Assembly: GCA_016713885.1 (NCBI GenBank)
Contig: JADJOF010000005.1
Coordinates: 1-64,000, forward strand
Source of the DNA: Bdellovibrionales bacterium
GTDB taxonomy: Bacteria > Bdellovibrionota > Bdellovibrionia > Bdellovibrionales > JAMPXM01
DNA: 64,000 bases
Direction of reading: 5' to 3'
The position numbers and the translations under genes are program-made. Numbering within the stretch: the first letter of the stretch is position 1; every line of letters starts with the position of its first letter. Below the pieces are notes generated by a model, which searched no databases, was not told the origin of the DNA, and worked only from the letters and a program-made list of their open reading frames with translations. Positions 43,549 through 52,298 of the stretch are shown here, piece by piece.

Positions 43549-46155
43549 TTGAGATATTTTCGTCAGTCATTGAATGGCCCCAAAGCCTTACAGGCAGTGG
43601 TGCTGGGTAGTTATGCCGTGACAGCTCGAGAGCTCTATGGATTTGAGCGGACGCACCTGACGGTGCTCGTGCTTTTGATCTTTGGGGTCGCACTTGATGC
43701 AATCGCCGGTCGCATTTGGTTTAAGGGGTGGAGATTCTCGCCGACGTCTTTGGTTATTCCTTTTGCAACTTCGATCCTCATTGATTCTCCTCATCTTTGG
43801 GTCTATTTGGCCGCGGTTGTGTTCGCTATTTTATCGAAAGCGTTGATTCGAATCGATGGCCGACATGTTTTTAACCCTGCGAATTTTGGCGTCGTGCTGA
43901 TGTTGGTTTTCGCATCTGATCGAATGACGGGAATCCCGAGTCTATTCGGCAGTCATGTCGGGGCCTCGATTATTTTCTTCATCGTCGGAACATTTGTCTC
44001 GGTCTACGCCAAGACTTGGCGCATTTCAGTTATTTGGCTCGCTCAATTTTTGTTCTTCGCGTTTGTGCGAAGTGAGTTGTCCGGCGTGCCATTTCAGATG
44101 CTCCTGTATCCAATGCTGGGACCGACCTTTATTCTTTTTACGTTTCATATGATCACTGATCCAGCGACGGTTCCCAGTAAGTTCTGGCATCAGGTTTTAT
44201 TCGTTTGTGTCGTTGCCAGTGTCGACGCCTATTTTCGATTTAATAGCCGGCCCTATGGGAACTTCTATGGGCTTTTTCTGGCAACGGCACTCATCCCGCT
44301 GATGCGACAGGCATTGGAGCCTCGATTGGAGCGACGCCGTCAACTGCTTGGGTTCTATGCTGGATCTATGGCGTCGATCGCGCTGGCGTTGCCGGTCTAT
44401 CTTGCTCAGCAGGAGCGAGCATCGGCGGACCCCATCTTTCACATTCATCCGCGGAACTTGCCACAGACGACGGCTCAGAATCTGTTTGCTGAGCGGGGTG
44501 AGCAGTTAGGATTTCGATTTACACATCAGGATCCTGTCGTCGATCCGCGTTTGCAGGCGAAGTTACGCATTCAGTATGTCGCACCCGGCGTTGCGGTCGC
44601 GGACTTCAATGGCGACGGATGGATGGACGTTCTGGTTGTGAATGGTCGCGCCCGCGATTCAAAGAATGCACTCTTTATCAACACGGCAGGAACCGGTTTT
44701 GTTGATAAAGCAGAGGAGTGGGGAATTGCCGGTATTCCCACTGACCTTATTCCGCAATCGGCCAATGTTTTTGATTTCAACGGAGATGGACGACCGGACG
44801 TATTTGTCGCTGGCCCTGGTTGCAGTCGTCTCTATAAGAACATGGGCTCATCGTTTAAGGACGTGACAGCCAGTTCTGGTCTGACGGACTGTGCAAATTC
44901 GATCGCTGCGGTTCCGTATGACTATGATGGCGATGGCCGACTGGATCTTTATGTCATGCGATTCTTTAATTCAAAATTGAATCTTTTCAACGTTGGTGAG
45001 CACTACTCAGACTTTGCCCCGGATCGTTGGATCGCTCCAACGAATGGTGGCGAGAATACACTTTACCAAAACCTTGGAAACGAGCGGTTTGCTCGGGTGT
45101 CCGACAGCGTGTTTTCGGAGCAGGCTGATTGGACTTGGGATGCCGGTTTTGCCGATCTTGATGCGGACGGAATTATGGAGCTAGTTGTTGGCAATGACTG
45201 GGGGCAGGACCGCTACTACCGAGTCGAGGATAGAAAATTTGTGGACGTCACGGAGAGTCTCTCGCATCCCGATGGCCGCAGCGGTATGACGGTTTCATTT
45301 GGATTCTGGAAGTCGCGGTTTCCGTCGGTGTTTATCACCAATGCCTACGCGCAGAGTTTCACACAGCGTGGAAATTTTCTTTGGGAGTATTCACCCGAAG
45401 AACGGCGACTCAGAAGTTACGAGAATCATCGTGCTGCCGACAACTGCGGTTGGTCATGGGGCGCTTACTTTGGCGACTTTGATTTGGATGGTGAGACGGA
45501 TTTGTATGTCGCAAATGGCATGATCACTAAAAAGGCGAGCCAGGTGACGACGGAGTCGTCAGAAGGATCCGCAGCCGCTCCTGTTCGAGACACGAACTTT
45601 TTTAAACTGGCACAGACGAAAACAATTCCGCCGGAGTGGGTGAGTCAAACGGGAGCGTCGCCGTTTGATGTGATCAATCTGAATCAGAGTTTCTCGGGAA
45701 ATCAGCGCGATTGTCTTTTCATGCGAAATGCACAGACCGAGCAGTACGAGAATCGTTCATTGGCCGAGCCTGCGATCGACTTTTGGGATGGTCGTGCTGT
45801 GGCGGCGATCGACTACGACAATGACGGAGACCTCGATTTGGTTGTCAGTACACAGGGCGAAGCCTCGAAGTTTCTTGTCAATCAGACGCCGGTTAAAGAG
45901 CGTCATTGGGTTGGTCTTCAATTGCAGGCCTCAGCGAGCGAACAGGCAGGGGCGGTGTTTAAGTTCACCCAAGGGGATGCCGTTTATTACCGTTGGGGGA
46001 CTGCAGGTAAATCGGGATTTCTGGCCTATTCCGATCCGCGAGTTCATCTCGGATTGAAATCGAGTGCTCCAGTTTCGCTGGAGGTGACGTGGACGGGCGG
46101 TAGAACGACCAGAATTGAACAGCTGGCTTTAAACCGCTACCAAACTGTTCAATAG
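43549..46155 (+). CDS. NqrB/RnfD-like membrane domain fused to FG-GAP/ASPIC repeat protein
   Basis: This 868-residue fusion begins with about 285 residues of roughly nine membrane segments of the NQR2/RnfD/RnfE family (HVFNPANFGVVLMLV and FTFHMITDPATVPSKFW are family motifs). A large exported region follows, with repeated calcium-binding FG-GAP/VCBS motifs (VADFNGDGWMDVLVV, FDFNGDGRPDVFVAG, YDYDGDGRLDLYVM, FDLDGETDLYVANG, IDYDNDGDLDLVVS) forming a beta-propeller, and a C-terminal UnbV_ASPIC domain (GLKSSAPVSLEVTWTGGRTT). The start is TTG 43549, with GAGGAA just upstream. No flavin-attachment S-G-A-T motif is seen. The combined role is unknown. Confidence 0.82.
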   Translation: MRYFRQSLNGPKALQAVVLGSYAVTARELYGFERTHLTVLVLLIFGVALDAIAGRIWFKGWRFSPTSLVIPFATSILIDSPHLWVYLAAVVFAILSKALIRIDGRHVFNPANFGVVLMLVFASDRMTGIPSLFGSHVGASIIFFIVGTFVSVYAKTWRISVIWLAQFLFFAFVRSELSGVPFQMLLYPMLGPTFILFTFHMITDPATVPSKFWHQVLFVCVVASVDAYFRFNSRPYGNFYGLFLATALIPLMRQALEPRLERRRQLLGFYAGSMASIALALPVYLAQQERASADPIFHIHPRNLPQTTAQNLFAERGEQLGFRFTHQDPVVDPRLQAKLRIQYVAPGVAVADFNGDGWMDVLVVNGRARDSKNALFINTAGTGFVDKAEEWGIAGIPTDLIPQSANVFDFNGDGRPDVFVAGPGCSRLYKNMGSSFKDVTASSGLTDCANSIAAVPYDYDGDGRLDLYVMRFFNSKLNLFNVGEHYSDFAPDRWIAPTNGGENTLYQNLGNERFARVSDSVFSEQADWTWDAGFADLDADGIMELVVGNDWGQDRYYRVEDRKFVDVTESLSHPDGRSGMTVSFGFWKSRFPSVFITNAYAQSFTQRGNFLWEYSPEERRLRSYENHRAADNCGWSWGAYFGDFDLDGETDLYVANGMITKKASQVTTESSEGSAAAPVRDTNFFKLAQTKTIPPEWVSQTGASPFDVINLNQSFSGNQRDCLFMRNAQTEQYENRSLAEPAIDFWDGRAVAAIDYDNDGDLDLVVSTQGEASKFLVNQTPVKERHWVGLQLQASASEQAGAVFKFTQGDAVYYRWGTAGKSGFLAYSDPRVHLGLKSSAPVSLEVTWTGGRTTRIEQLALNRYQTVQ

Positions 46156-46227
46156 CGGTGAATGCGGTCGACTTCCTTTCGGTCTGATGCTTTTATCGGC
46201 AGCGGACGGGTTTTTGAGGGGGGCGGA

Positions 46228-47082
46228 ATGCGTTGGTTTCAGATCTCGATGATGGCCATGGTCAGCGCGATGGCGGCGATCGTTTCGGCGCCGGCCTTGG
46301 CTGCGCCAAAATCCGGACAGCACTTTGATCGCGCAATCTTCGTCATCTTTGAGAACGAAAACTATTCGTCGGTCATTTCGGAGCCGTTCTTCAAAGAGCT
46401 TGCACAAAAAGGGGCGCACTTCACTGACTTTAGGGCGATTACGCATCCCTCGCAGGGGAACTACATTGCGCTGACGTCTGGATCGACTCATCGAGTTTTG
46501 GGCGATATGACGACGGATCTGAACGTCAGCAATATTGCCGACCTGCTTGAGGCAAAAGGTTTAAGCTGGCGAGTGTACGCAGAAGACTACCCAGGAAACT
46601 GCTATACTGGGGACCGCAGTGGCGACTACGTTCGTAAGCACAATCCATTTATTTCGTATGTTGGAATTCAAAAGAGCTCGGCGCGCTGTGACTTTATCGT
46701 CAATGCCAAGCAGTTTGATCAGGACGCAGCGAATGGAGTTCTTCCGCACTACGTCTTTTATGTGCCGAACATGAAAAATGATGGGCACGATACCGGCGTT
46801 GCGTATGCAGATAAGTGGTATCGGAAGCAGTTTGCGGGTTATTTGAATGATCAGCGATTCATGGCGAACACGATTCTCATTTCGACTTTTGATGAAAGCG
46901 GGATTCGCCTCAAAAATCAGATATACACCAGTATCGTTGGCCCAGGTGTTAAACCGGGTACGTATAACGAGACGCTCAATCTCTACAGTCTTTTGCGACT
47001 GATTGAGGACAACTGGAATCTTGGGAATCTCGGTCGCGAGGACGCGACGGCACCATCGATTCCAGAGAAGATCTGGCGCTAG
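46228..47082 (+). CDS. secreted phosphoesterase (acid phosphatase/phospholipase C family)
   Basis: This 284-residue protein has a signal peptide (residues 1-25, APALA cleavage) followed by a phosphoesterase domain (PF04185-like): IFVIFENENYSSVI holds the metal-binding Glu-Asn, HPSQGNYIALTSG is the nucleophile region, and NMKNDGHDTGVAYAD and ISTFDESG supply further metal ligands. Relatives are bacterial acid phosphatases and phospholipases C. ATG 46228 is preceded by a GAGGGGGGCGGA ribosome-binding site. It lies 72 bp after the fusion protein and may be co-transcribed, suggesting a linked surface function. Confidence 0.82.
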   Translation: MRWFQISMMAMVSAMAAIVSAPALAAPKSGQHFDRAIFVIFENENYSSVISEPFFKELAQKGAHFTDFRAITHPSQGNYIALTSGSTHRVLGDMTTDLNVSNIADLLEAKGLSWRVYAEDYPGNCYTGDRSGDYVRKHNPFISYVGIQKSSARCDFIVNAKQFDQDAANGVLPHYVFYVPNMKNDGHDTGVAYADKWYRKQFAGYLNDQRFMANTILISTFDESGIRLKNQIYTSIVGPGVKPGTYNETLNLYSLLRLIEDNWNLGNLGREDATAPSIPEKIWR

Positions 47083-47088
47083 ATAGCC

Positions 47089-48501
47089 CTAGTCTTTGTA
47101 CTCGTCGACATTGATTTCGTATCGTTTGATTTTCCGTAGCAGGGTGTTCTTTGGAATATTGGCTTCGGCAACAGTCTTGTTGATTCGGCCTTTGTTGGCG
47201 CGGAGAGCTGAAATGATGAATTCTTTTTCGGCTTGTTCCTTAAAGGATTCGTAGTTGAGCGCGCCTCCGGCTGCGATGTTGGCGGCTTGGAGCGGCTGCA
47301 TCTGTTCTTTGGCTTTGGTGATCAGCGCTTCCGGTAACGACTGTACCGTGATGCGATCGGAGTTCTCGACGATGAAGGAACGTTCGATGACATTTTCAAG
47401 CTCACGAATGTTTCCCGGCCAACGGTACTTCTTAAGAACATCCATGGCTTCATCAGAGATCGACGTGATGGCGCGACTGTGGGCGCGGGCAAAGCGCTTC
47501 ATGAAGTACTGGGCAAGCTCAGGCAAATCATCGATGCGATCGCGGAGTGGCGGCAAGAAAATCGGCATCACATTGAGGCGGTAGAAAAGGTCTTCGCGGA
47601 AAGTTCCGTCTTCGATCATCTTTTCAAGATTGCGATTGGTTGCGGCAATAATGCGGGCATCAGTTCGAAGTTCGCGGTTTGAACCGACGGGTGTGAACTT
47701 TCGTTCTTGGAGAACGCGCAGCAAGCGGACCTGCATTTCAGGTCTCAGTTCGGCCACCTCGTCCAAAAAGATTGTGCCGTTGTTGGCAAGTTGGAATTTA
47801 CCGATCTTTCGTTCGTGGGCGCCAGTGAAAGCGCCTTTCTCGTGACCAAAAAATTCGCTCTCGATCAGCGCTTCCGGAATGGCGCCACAGTTGACTGAAA
47901 CCATTGCGCCTGACTTTCGAGGCGAATTGAAGTGAATAGCGCGGGCCACAAGTTCTTTGCCGGTTCCGTTCTCGCCGCGGATCAGAACCGTTGTATCGAC
48001 TTTGCAAAGTCGGTGAATAAGGTCGAATACGTCGCGCATTTTCTTAGAGGTACCGACAAATTCGCTGTCGATGTCGTCGTCAAAAATCGGATTCGAAAGA
48101 GCGAGACGAGACACCATGTCGCGGGCCTCGTTTGCACGAGTCACGATCTCGATCAGTTTGCTCGGCTGAACCGGCTTTTCGAGGTAGTCGTATGCGCCTT
48201 CCTTGATCGCGGCAACGGCATCTTGCAGGTTAGAATGAGCGGTCATCAGAACGACGAACGTTTTAGGATCATGCTCTTTGATTTGTTTGAGCGCTTCAAT
48301 GCCGCCCAGCTCGGGCATGCGGACGTCCATCAAAACCAAATCCCAATCGCCGGCCTTGAATTTTTGGACGGCCTCGGCGCCATTGCTGGCCTCTTCAATT
48401 TCAAACTCGAAATCAGGAATCGAGGTGCGGAGGATCGTGAGAACCGATTTGCGAAGCTCGGCCTCGTCATCAACGATCAGTGCGCGAAGTTCTTTTTTCA
48501 T
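47089..48501 (-). CDS. NtrC-type sigma-54 response regulator
   Basis: This 470-residue activator has a receiver domain with phospho-acceptor Asp in VLMDVRMPE (about residue 58), an AAA+ domain with Walker A GENGTGKE, the sigma-54 loop GAFTGA, Walker B GTIFLDEVAEL and arginine finger region, and a C-terminal Fis-type helix-turn-helix (INKTVAEANIPKNTLLRKIK). It would activate sigma-54 promoters when phosphorylated, presumably by the CHASE2 kinase 15 bp upstream in the same operon. Targets are unknown. Confidence 0.92.
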   Translation of the reverse strand: MKKELRALIVDDEAELRKSVLTILRTSIPDFEFEIEEASNGAEAVQKFKAGDWDLVLMDVRMPELGGIEALKQIKEHDPKTFVVLMTAHSNLQDAVAAIKEGAYDYLEKPVQPSKLIEIVTRANEARDMVSRLALSNPIFDDDIDSEFVGTSKKMRDVFDLIHRLCKVDTTVLIRGENGTGKELVARAIHFNSPRKSGAMVSVNCGAIPEALIESEFFGHEKGAFTGAHERKIGKFQLANNGTIFLDEVAELRPEMQVRLLRVLQERKFTPVGSNRELRTDARIIAATNRNLEKMIEDGTFREDLFYRLNVMPIFLPPLRDRIDDLPELAQYFMKRFARAHSRAITSISDEAMDVLKKYRWPGNIRELENVIERSFIVENSDRITVQSLPEALITKAKEQMQPLQAANIAAGGALNYESFKEQAEKEFIISALRANKGRINKTVAEANIPKNTLLRKIKRYEINVDEYKD

Positions 48502-48516
48502 GTGTCATCCTCTCGC

Positions 48517-50406
48517 TTATACAGGCAGGCGAAAGCCAATTGTTGTTCCTTGGCCGGGCGCTGAGCTCAAAAATACATTTCCGCCATGAAGTTCGACGAA
48601 GTATTTCACAAGGTAAAGCCCAAGGCCAGATCCGCTTGCAGAACTGTGAGCAGAGCGTCCACGAGTGAACTTGTTCCAAATGGCCTCTTGATCTTCGGAG
48701 GGAATGCCTGGGCCGTTGTCGGAAACTGTGAGGACGACGCGGTCTTCTGTTTCAGTCGATGACACGGCGACTCTTCCTCCGGTCGGGGTGTACTTAATGG
48801 CGTTTTCGATCAGGTTGAGAATCATCTCGTCGAGAAGCGTCGGATCGGCCTCGATTGAGAACAGTGGCTCAAGCCGGACATCAAGCTTCAGGCCTTTTTC
48901 TTGAGCGAGCGGAGCGAGTCGTTGAGCAACGCGTTCAATGGCCTCATTGAGATCGAGCGGCTCTTTTTGAATCGAAAAGTCGCGGGCCTCGATTTTTGTG
49001 ACTTGGAGAATGCTTTGGATATAGCGATGGAGATCATCGGAGGAACGCCGCAGATTTTTTAGATCTTCCGTCAGCCCATCGTGTTCGCTGGATCCAGTGG
49101 GGCGCGTGAGGAGGCGATCGCAAATGGCCTGAATTTTTGCAATCGGCGTTTTGAGATCATGGCTCATCATCGAGACGAAATTTGTTTTTAACTGTTCCAG
49201 CTCTTCGCTGGCCCTTCGGTCCTGCTCAAGGCGCCATGTTCGCTCTTCGTTTGTCGCCACCTGATGGCTGAGGAAGACGATGTAGGTTGCTGCAATCTGA
49301 GCAATGGGTCCAACGGCAGGAATCCAAAGCGAAAAACTGTCGAAGACCCAGGCCGAAATCGACAGCCAAGAAAGAGCGACTACCGACAATCCCACGATCA
49401 CGACCTGCTGCGGATAGCTCAAAATGAAGATGACCGTGAAGGCGACCAGGAACATTGTGAAAATTAACGATACCCAGAGCGGTGTGCGTCGAGGAACGCG
49501 GTCACTGAGGTGATTGTCGGTGATATTGGCGATGACCTCTGCACGGCTCATTCGTCCAAGAGGAGTTGAGAAGGGTTCGACAGTGTCGGAGATCGTTCCG
49601 ATGATCACGATCTTGCCGTGAAAAGCTTCAGGAGGAACGCGGCCATCGAGCAGGTCTTTGATGGAAACAGTTGGAAACGAACGGGCCCCTCCCATGAAGT
49701 TGATTTCAGAGGGGCGATCGCCAGCAGAGAAATCGTCATCGATAGAGATCGGGCGCATTTCGCCGACACTCTGGGCGCGCGGCTTTTCGGATTCAAGAGC
49801 GAGCTGGGCCAGGCGCACGCCAAGATGGGGGAGCTGCACAAGCGAGTGGGAATAGCGTCGGAGAGTTCCATCGTCGTCGGTGCGAAGTGAGCGAACGGCC
49901 ACGTTGCGGTTATATGTGTTCGCAAAAAGTGGAATCAGCGCCCGGCCCCCGCTATCAAGATCAGCCCCCCAAACGATGCGGGGATCGGCGAAGAGGGCTC
50001 CGGTCGCGGGACCGATCGGCCCGGTCCTGATATTTTCGCCAAAATGAAGCGTAACTCCGACCGCAACCGGAAGGTCGGCAAGGATCCGTGAAAGCAGACG
50101 TTCCCAAATCGCCGTTTTCCAGAAGACTGAGTCGCCGCCGATGGTGACCTCTTTAAGGGGGCGAAGGATATTGCGGCTTTCAGGGTTGAGATTCAGCCAA
50201 TCCCGTTCGTTGATGTCGATCAGGACAATGCGTGAGTCCAGAGTCTGCGGCCTGGGGCCGCGGAGCTTAAACCGCAGGTCGTGGGTTCCGACCTGATCGA
50301 TCAAAATGAGGGCGGCGCCAATCGCCCAGCAAAGGGCCACGCGGAAGAGTACGGCCTTGATTCGTCGGGAGCGAACGACAAGCGTTCGCCAGATACTTCG
50401 CGCCAT
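48517..50406 (-). CDS. CHASE2-domain sensor histidine kinase
   Basis: This 629-residue kinase has an N-terminal membrane helix (about 20-40), an extracytoplasmic CHASE2 sensor domain (RIVLIDINERDWLN, later ARSFPTVSIKDLLDGRVPPE and IVIIGTISDTVEP), three closely spaced membrane helices (about 310-380), then HisKA with MMSHDLKTP and HATPase_c with NLIENAIKYTP, DNGPGIP and GSGLGLYLVKYF. I start it at ATG 50406; the longer frame to 50544 would overlap the divergent ribF. CHASE2 ligands are unknown. It pairs with the NtrC-type regulator downstream. Confidence 0.9.
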   Translation of the reverse strand: MARSIWRTLVVRSRRIKAVLFRVALCWAIGAALILIDQVGTHDLRFKLRGPRPQTLDSRIVLIDINERDWLNLNPESRNILRPLKEVTIGGDSVFWKTAIWERLLSRILADLPVAVGVTLHFGENIRTGPIGPATGALFADPRIVWGADLDSGGRALIPLFANTYNRNVAVRSLRTDDDGTLRRYSHSLVQLPHLGVRLAQLALESEKPRAQSVGEMRPISIDDDFSAGDRPSEINFMGGARSFPTVSIKDLLDGRVPPEAFHGKIVIIGTISDTVEPFSTPLGRMSRAEVIANITDNHLSDRVPRRTPLWVSLIFTMFLVAFTVIFILSYPQQVVIVGLSVVALSWLSISAWVFDSFSLWIPAVGPIAQIAATYIVFLSHQVATNEERTWRLEQDRRASEELEQLKTNFVSMMSHDLKTPIAKIQAICDRLLTRPTGSSEHDGLTEDLKNLRRSSDDLHRYIQSILQVTKIEARDFSIQKEPLDLNEAIERVAQRLAPLAQEKGLKLDVRLEPLFSIEADPTLLDEMILNLIENAIKYTPTGGRVAVSSTETEDRVVLTVSDNGPGIPSEDQEAIWNKFTRGRSAHSSASGSGLGLYLVKYFVELHGGNVFLSSAPGQGTTIGFRLPV

Positions 50407-50467
50407 AACGCTATGTAGCAACACCCTGGAGCTTTGTCCACGGCGCGAGGCCGTGTATCTTTGCTTT

Positions 50468-51433
50468 ATGCGCGTTTTTTCAGGGCTTTCGGAGATGGAG
50501 TCGTCCCCGCTGTACGGAGCACGGTCGGTGGTTACAATCGGCAATTTTGACGGCGTGCACCCGGGACATCAGCAGTTGATTCGCCGAACCCAGGAACGGG
50601 CTCGGGAGCTTGGCGTCCGCTCCGTGGTTTTGACCTTTGAGCCGCATCCTCTCTTTGTGCTGCGGCCCGATTTGAAGCTTCGCCGCCTCTTTGATCCTGC
50701 TGACCGGCAAGAGCAAATGGAGAAGCTGGGCGTCGATCTCCTGGTGATTGAGCCATTTTCGCGAAACTTTTCACAGCTTTCGCCGGAGCAGTTTTTAGGT
50801 GACATGATTTTGCGGCCATTCCAGCCGGTGGCGCTGGTGGTGGGGTATGACTTTAGCTTTGGGGCAAATCGAACGGGATCGATTGAGTTTTTGAAGGCGC
50901 AGTCGGAGCTTTTGGGGTTTGAGTTTGAAGTGGTGCGACCAGTGTCGGTGCAGCTTGGGAATGAGACGACAGTGATCTCGAGCACGCGTATTCGGCAGGC
51001 CTTGGAGCTGGGCGACGCGGCCAGCGCTGCGGTGCTATTGGGGCGACCTTATGAGCTTCGCGGTATTGTGAAAAAAGGTGCGGGTCGCGGGCGATCCATC
51101 GGGATTCCGACCGCCAATTTGGACACGACCATTGAGCCAGCGATTCGTCCCGGGGTGTATGCCGCCTGGGCCCGTGTGCGGAATCGTCGCTATCAGGCAA
51201 TGGTGAATATTGGCCGCAATCCCACGTTCGTTGATTCCGAAGTTTTACACGTCGAGGCGCACCTGCCGGAGTTTACCGGAGGAGCAGCAGAGGGCGATCT
51301 TTACGGCGAGATGGTCGCACTTGAGTTTGTCGATCGGCTTCGCGATGAGAGGAAGTTTGCGAGTGTCGCCGAGCTTGTGGCGCAAATCCGAAAGGATATT
51401 CTGAATGGCCAGCAACGCCTGAAGGGGAGCTGA
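50468..51433 (+). CDS. ribF: bifunctional riboflavin kinase/FAD synthetase
   Basis: This 321-residue RibF makes FMN from riboflavin and FAD from FMN. The N-terminal FAD synthetase has TIGNFDGVHPGHQQLI (nucleotidyl-transfer GxFDGxHxGH) and ISSTRIRQAL; the C-terminal flavokinase has GRGRSIGIPTANLD and the ARVRNRRYQAMVNIGRNPTF block. It starts at ATG 50468, divergent from the kinase gene. The next gene follows by 1 bp, and the pil cluster continues in the same direction. Confidence 0.96.
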   Translation: MRVFSGLSEMESSPLYGARSVVTIGNFDGVHPGHQQLIRRTQERARELGVRSVVLTFEPHPLFVLRPDLKLRRLFDPADRQEQMEKLGVDLLVIEPFSRNFSQLSPEQFLGDMILRPFQPVALVVGYDFSFGANRTGSIEFLKAQSELLGFEFEVVRPVSVQLGNETTVISSTRIRQALELGDAASAAVLLGRPYELRGIVKKGAGRGRSIGIPTANLDTTIEPAIRPGVYAAWARVRNRRYQAMVNIGRNPTFVDSEVLHVEAHLPEFTGGAAEGDLYGEMVALEFVDRLRDERKFASVAELVAQIRKDILNGQQRLKGS

Positions 51434-51434
51434 T

Positions 51435-52223
51435 TTGAAAATCAGTCAATGGATTGCGGTGGGCGCCTCGGAGGCCGACATGCAGCGGGTGAAACCTCTC
51501 CTCTTGAGTGGTGAGTCCGAGGTGCGTCAGGTCAGCGATTTTAGTGAGATCGATATTTCGAGTTTGAAGCAGACGGTTGTTCGGCTGTATGGACGCGCGC
51601 GCAGTCAAGTTTTGGTGTGGCTGGGGCCGGCCGCGCGAATACCAGCGGAAGTGGCGATTCTTGGTCTCGCGGACATGGTGTTGATTGATGAGCAGGGCGG
51701 AGCGCCAAAGGCAGTCGGTTGTTTTGGTGACGCGATGGTGGCGTCGCTTGCGGGTCAACACGCTTCGATCGATCGTTCGGGAAGTGGGCTTGTCGTCGGA
51801 GCAACGGATGATGCTCGATCATTTATTTCGGGACTGTCGCGGATTGGCTTGCGGCGGATTCTCATTGTCGACTCCGATGATGCCAAAGCCGAAAGTCTAG
51901 CCGTAGCGATGCGAAGGCGTGAGTTGTCCGTTGAGATCGAGCCCTTGTCGCGGAGTTATCTCACTCAATTGGCAAGTGAGGCGGCTATTGCGGTCAACTT
52001 TGCGGATGTCGATGAGAGGGATCTGACTGAAGATGTCTCCTATCTCAATTTCTTACTACCCGGTGGAGCTTGGCTCGACTGGACCGGAGCGACACGCGAC
52101 ATCGGTCTAGCAGAAGAGATACAGAATGCGGGTGCTGTGGTTTTGGATGTTGAGCATTTGAAACTGAAACTCGAGCAGATCTGTATTGCTGAAGCACAGG
52201 TCTATAGTCGGGGCTCGCGCTAG
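51435..52223 (+). CDS. Rossmann-fold protein of unknown function in pil cluster
   Basis: This 262-residue protein starts with TTG 51435, preceded by GGGGAG. I do not recognise it firmly. The middle region GLSRIGLRRILIVDSDDAKAE and the end (AGAVVLDVEHLKLKLEQICIAEAQV) resemble shikimate dehydrogenase-type enzymes, where a Rossmann domain ends in a helix near the glycine-rich substrate pocket. The characteristic shikimate-binding Lys and Asp region is not seen, so catalysis is doubtful. It is 1 bp after ribF and about 75 bp before pilB, implying a shared transcript. Confidence 0.5.
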   Translation: MKISQWIAVGASEADMQRVKPLLLSGESEVRQVSDFSEIDISSLKQTVVRLYGRARSQVLVWLGPAARIPAEVAILGLADMVLIDEQGGAPKAVGCFGDAMVASLAGQHASIDRSGSGLVVGATDDARSFISGLSRIGLRRILIVDSDDAKAESLAVAMRRRELSVEIEPLSRSYLTQLASEAAIAVNFADVDERDLTEDVSYLNFLLPGGAWLDWTGATRDIGLAEEIQNAGAVVLDVEHLKLKLEQICIAEAQVYSRGSR

Positions 52224-52298
52224 CTTACTGACGTATGATTCCGATACACTGAAACGAGCGTCAACTCGCGCCATCGGACGGCGCCTGAAGGAGTGGGC

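Noticed and set aside
43549..44400. Possibility of a complete Rnf or Nqr ion-pumping complex
   Set aside because: Only the RnfD/NqrB-like membrane domain is present, no other subunit is nearby, and no flavin-attachment motif is seen.
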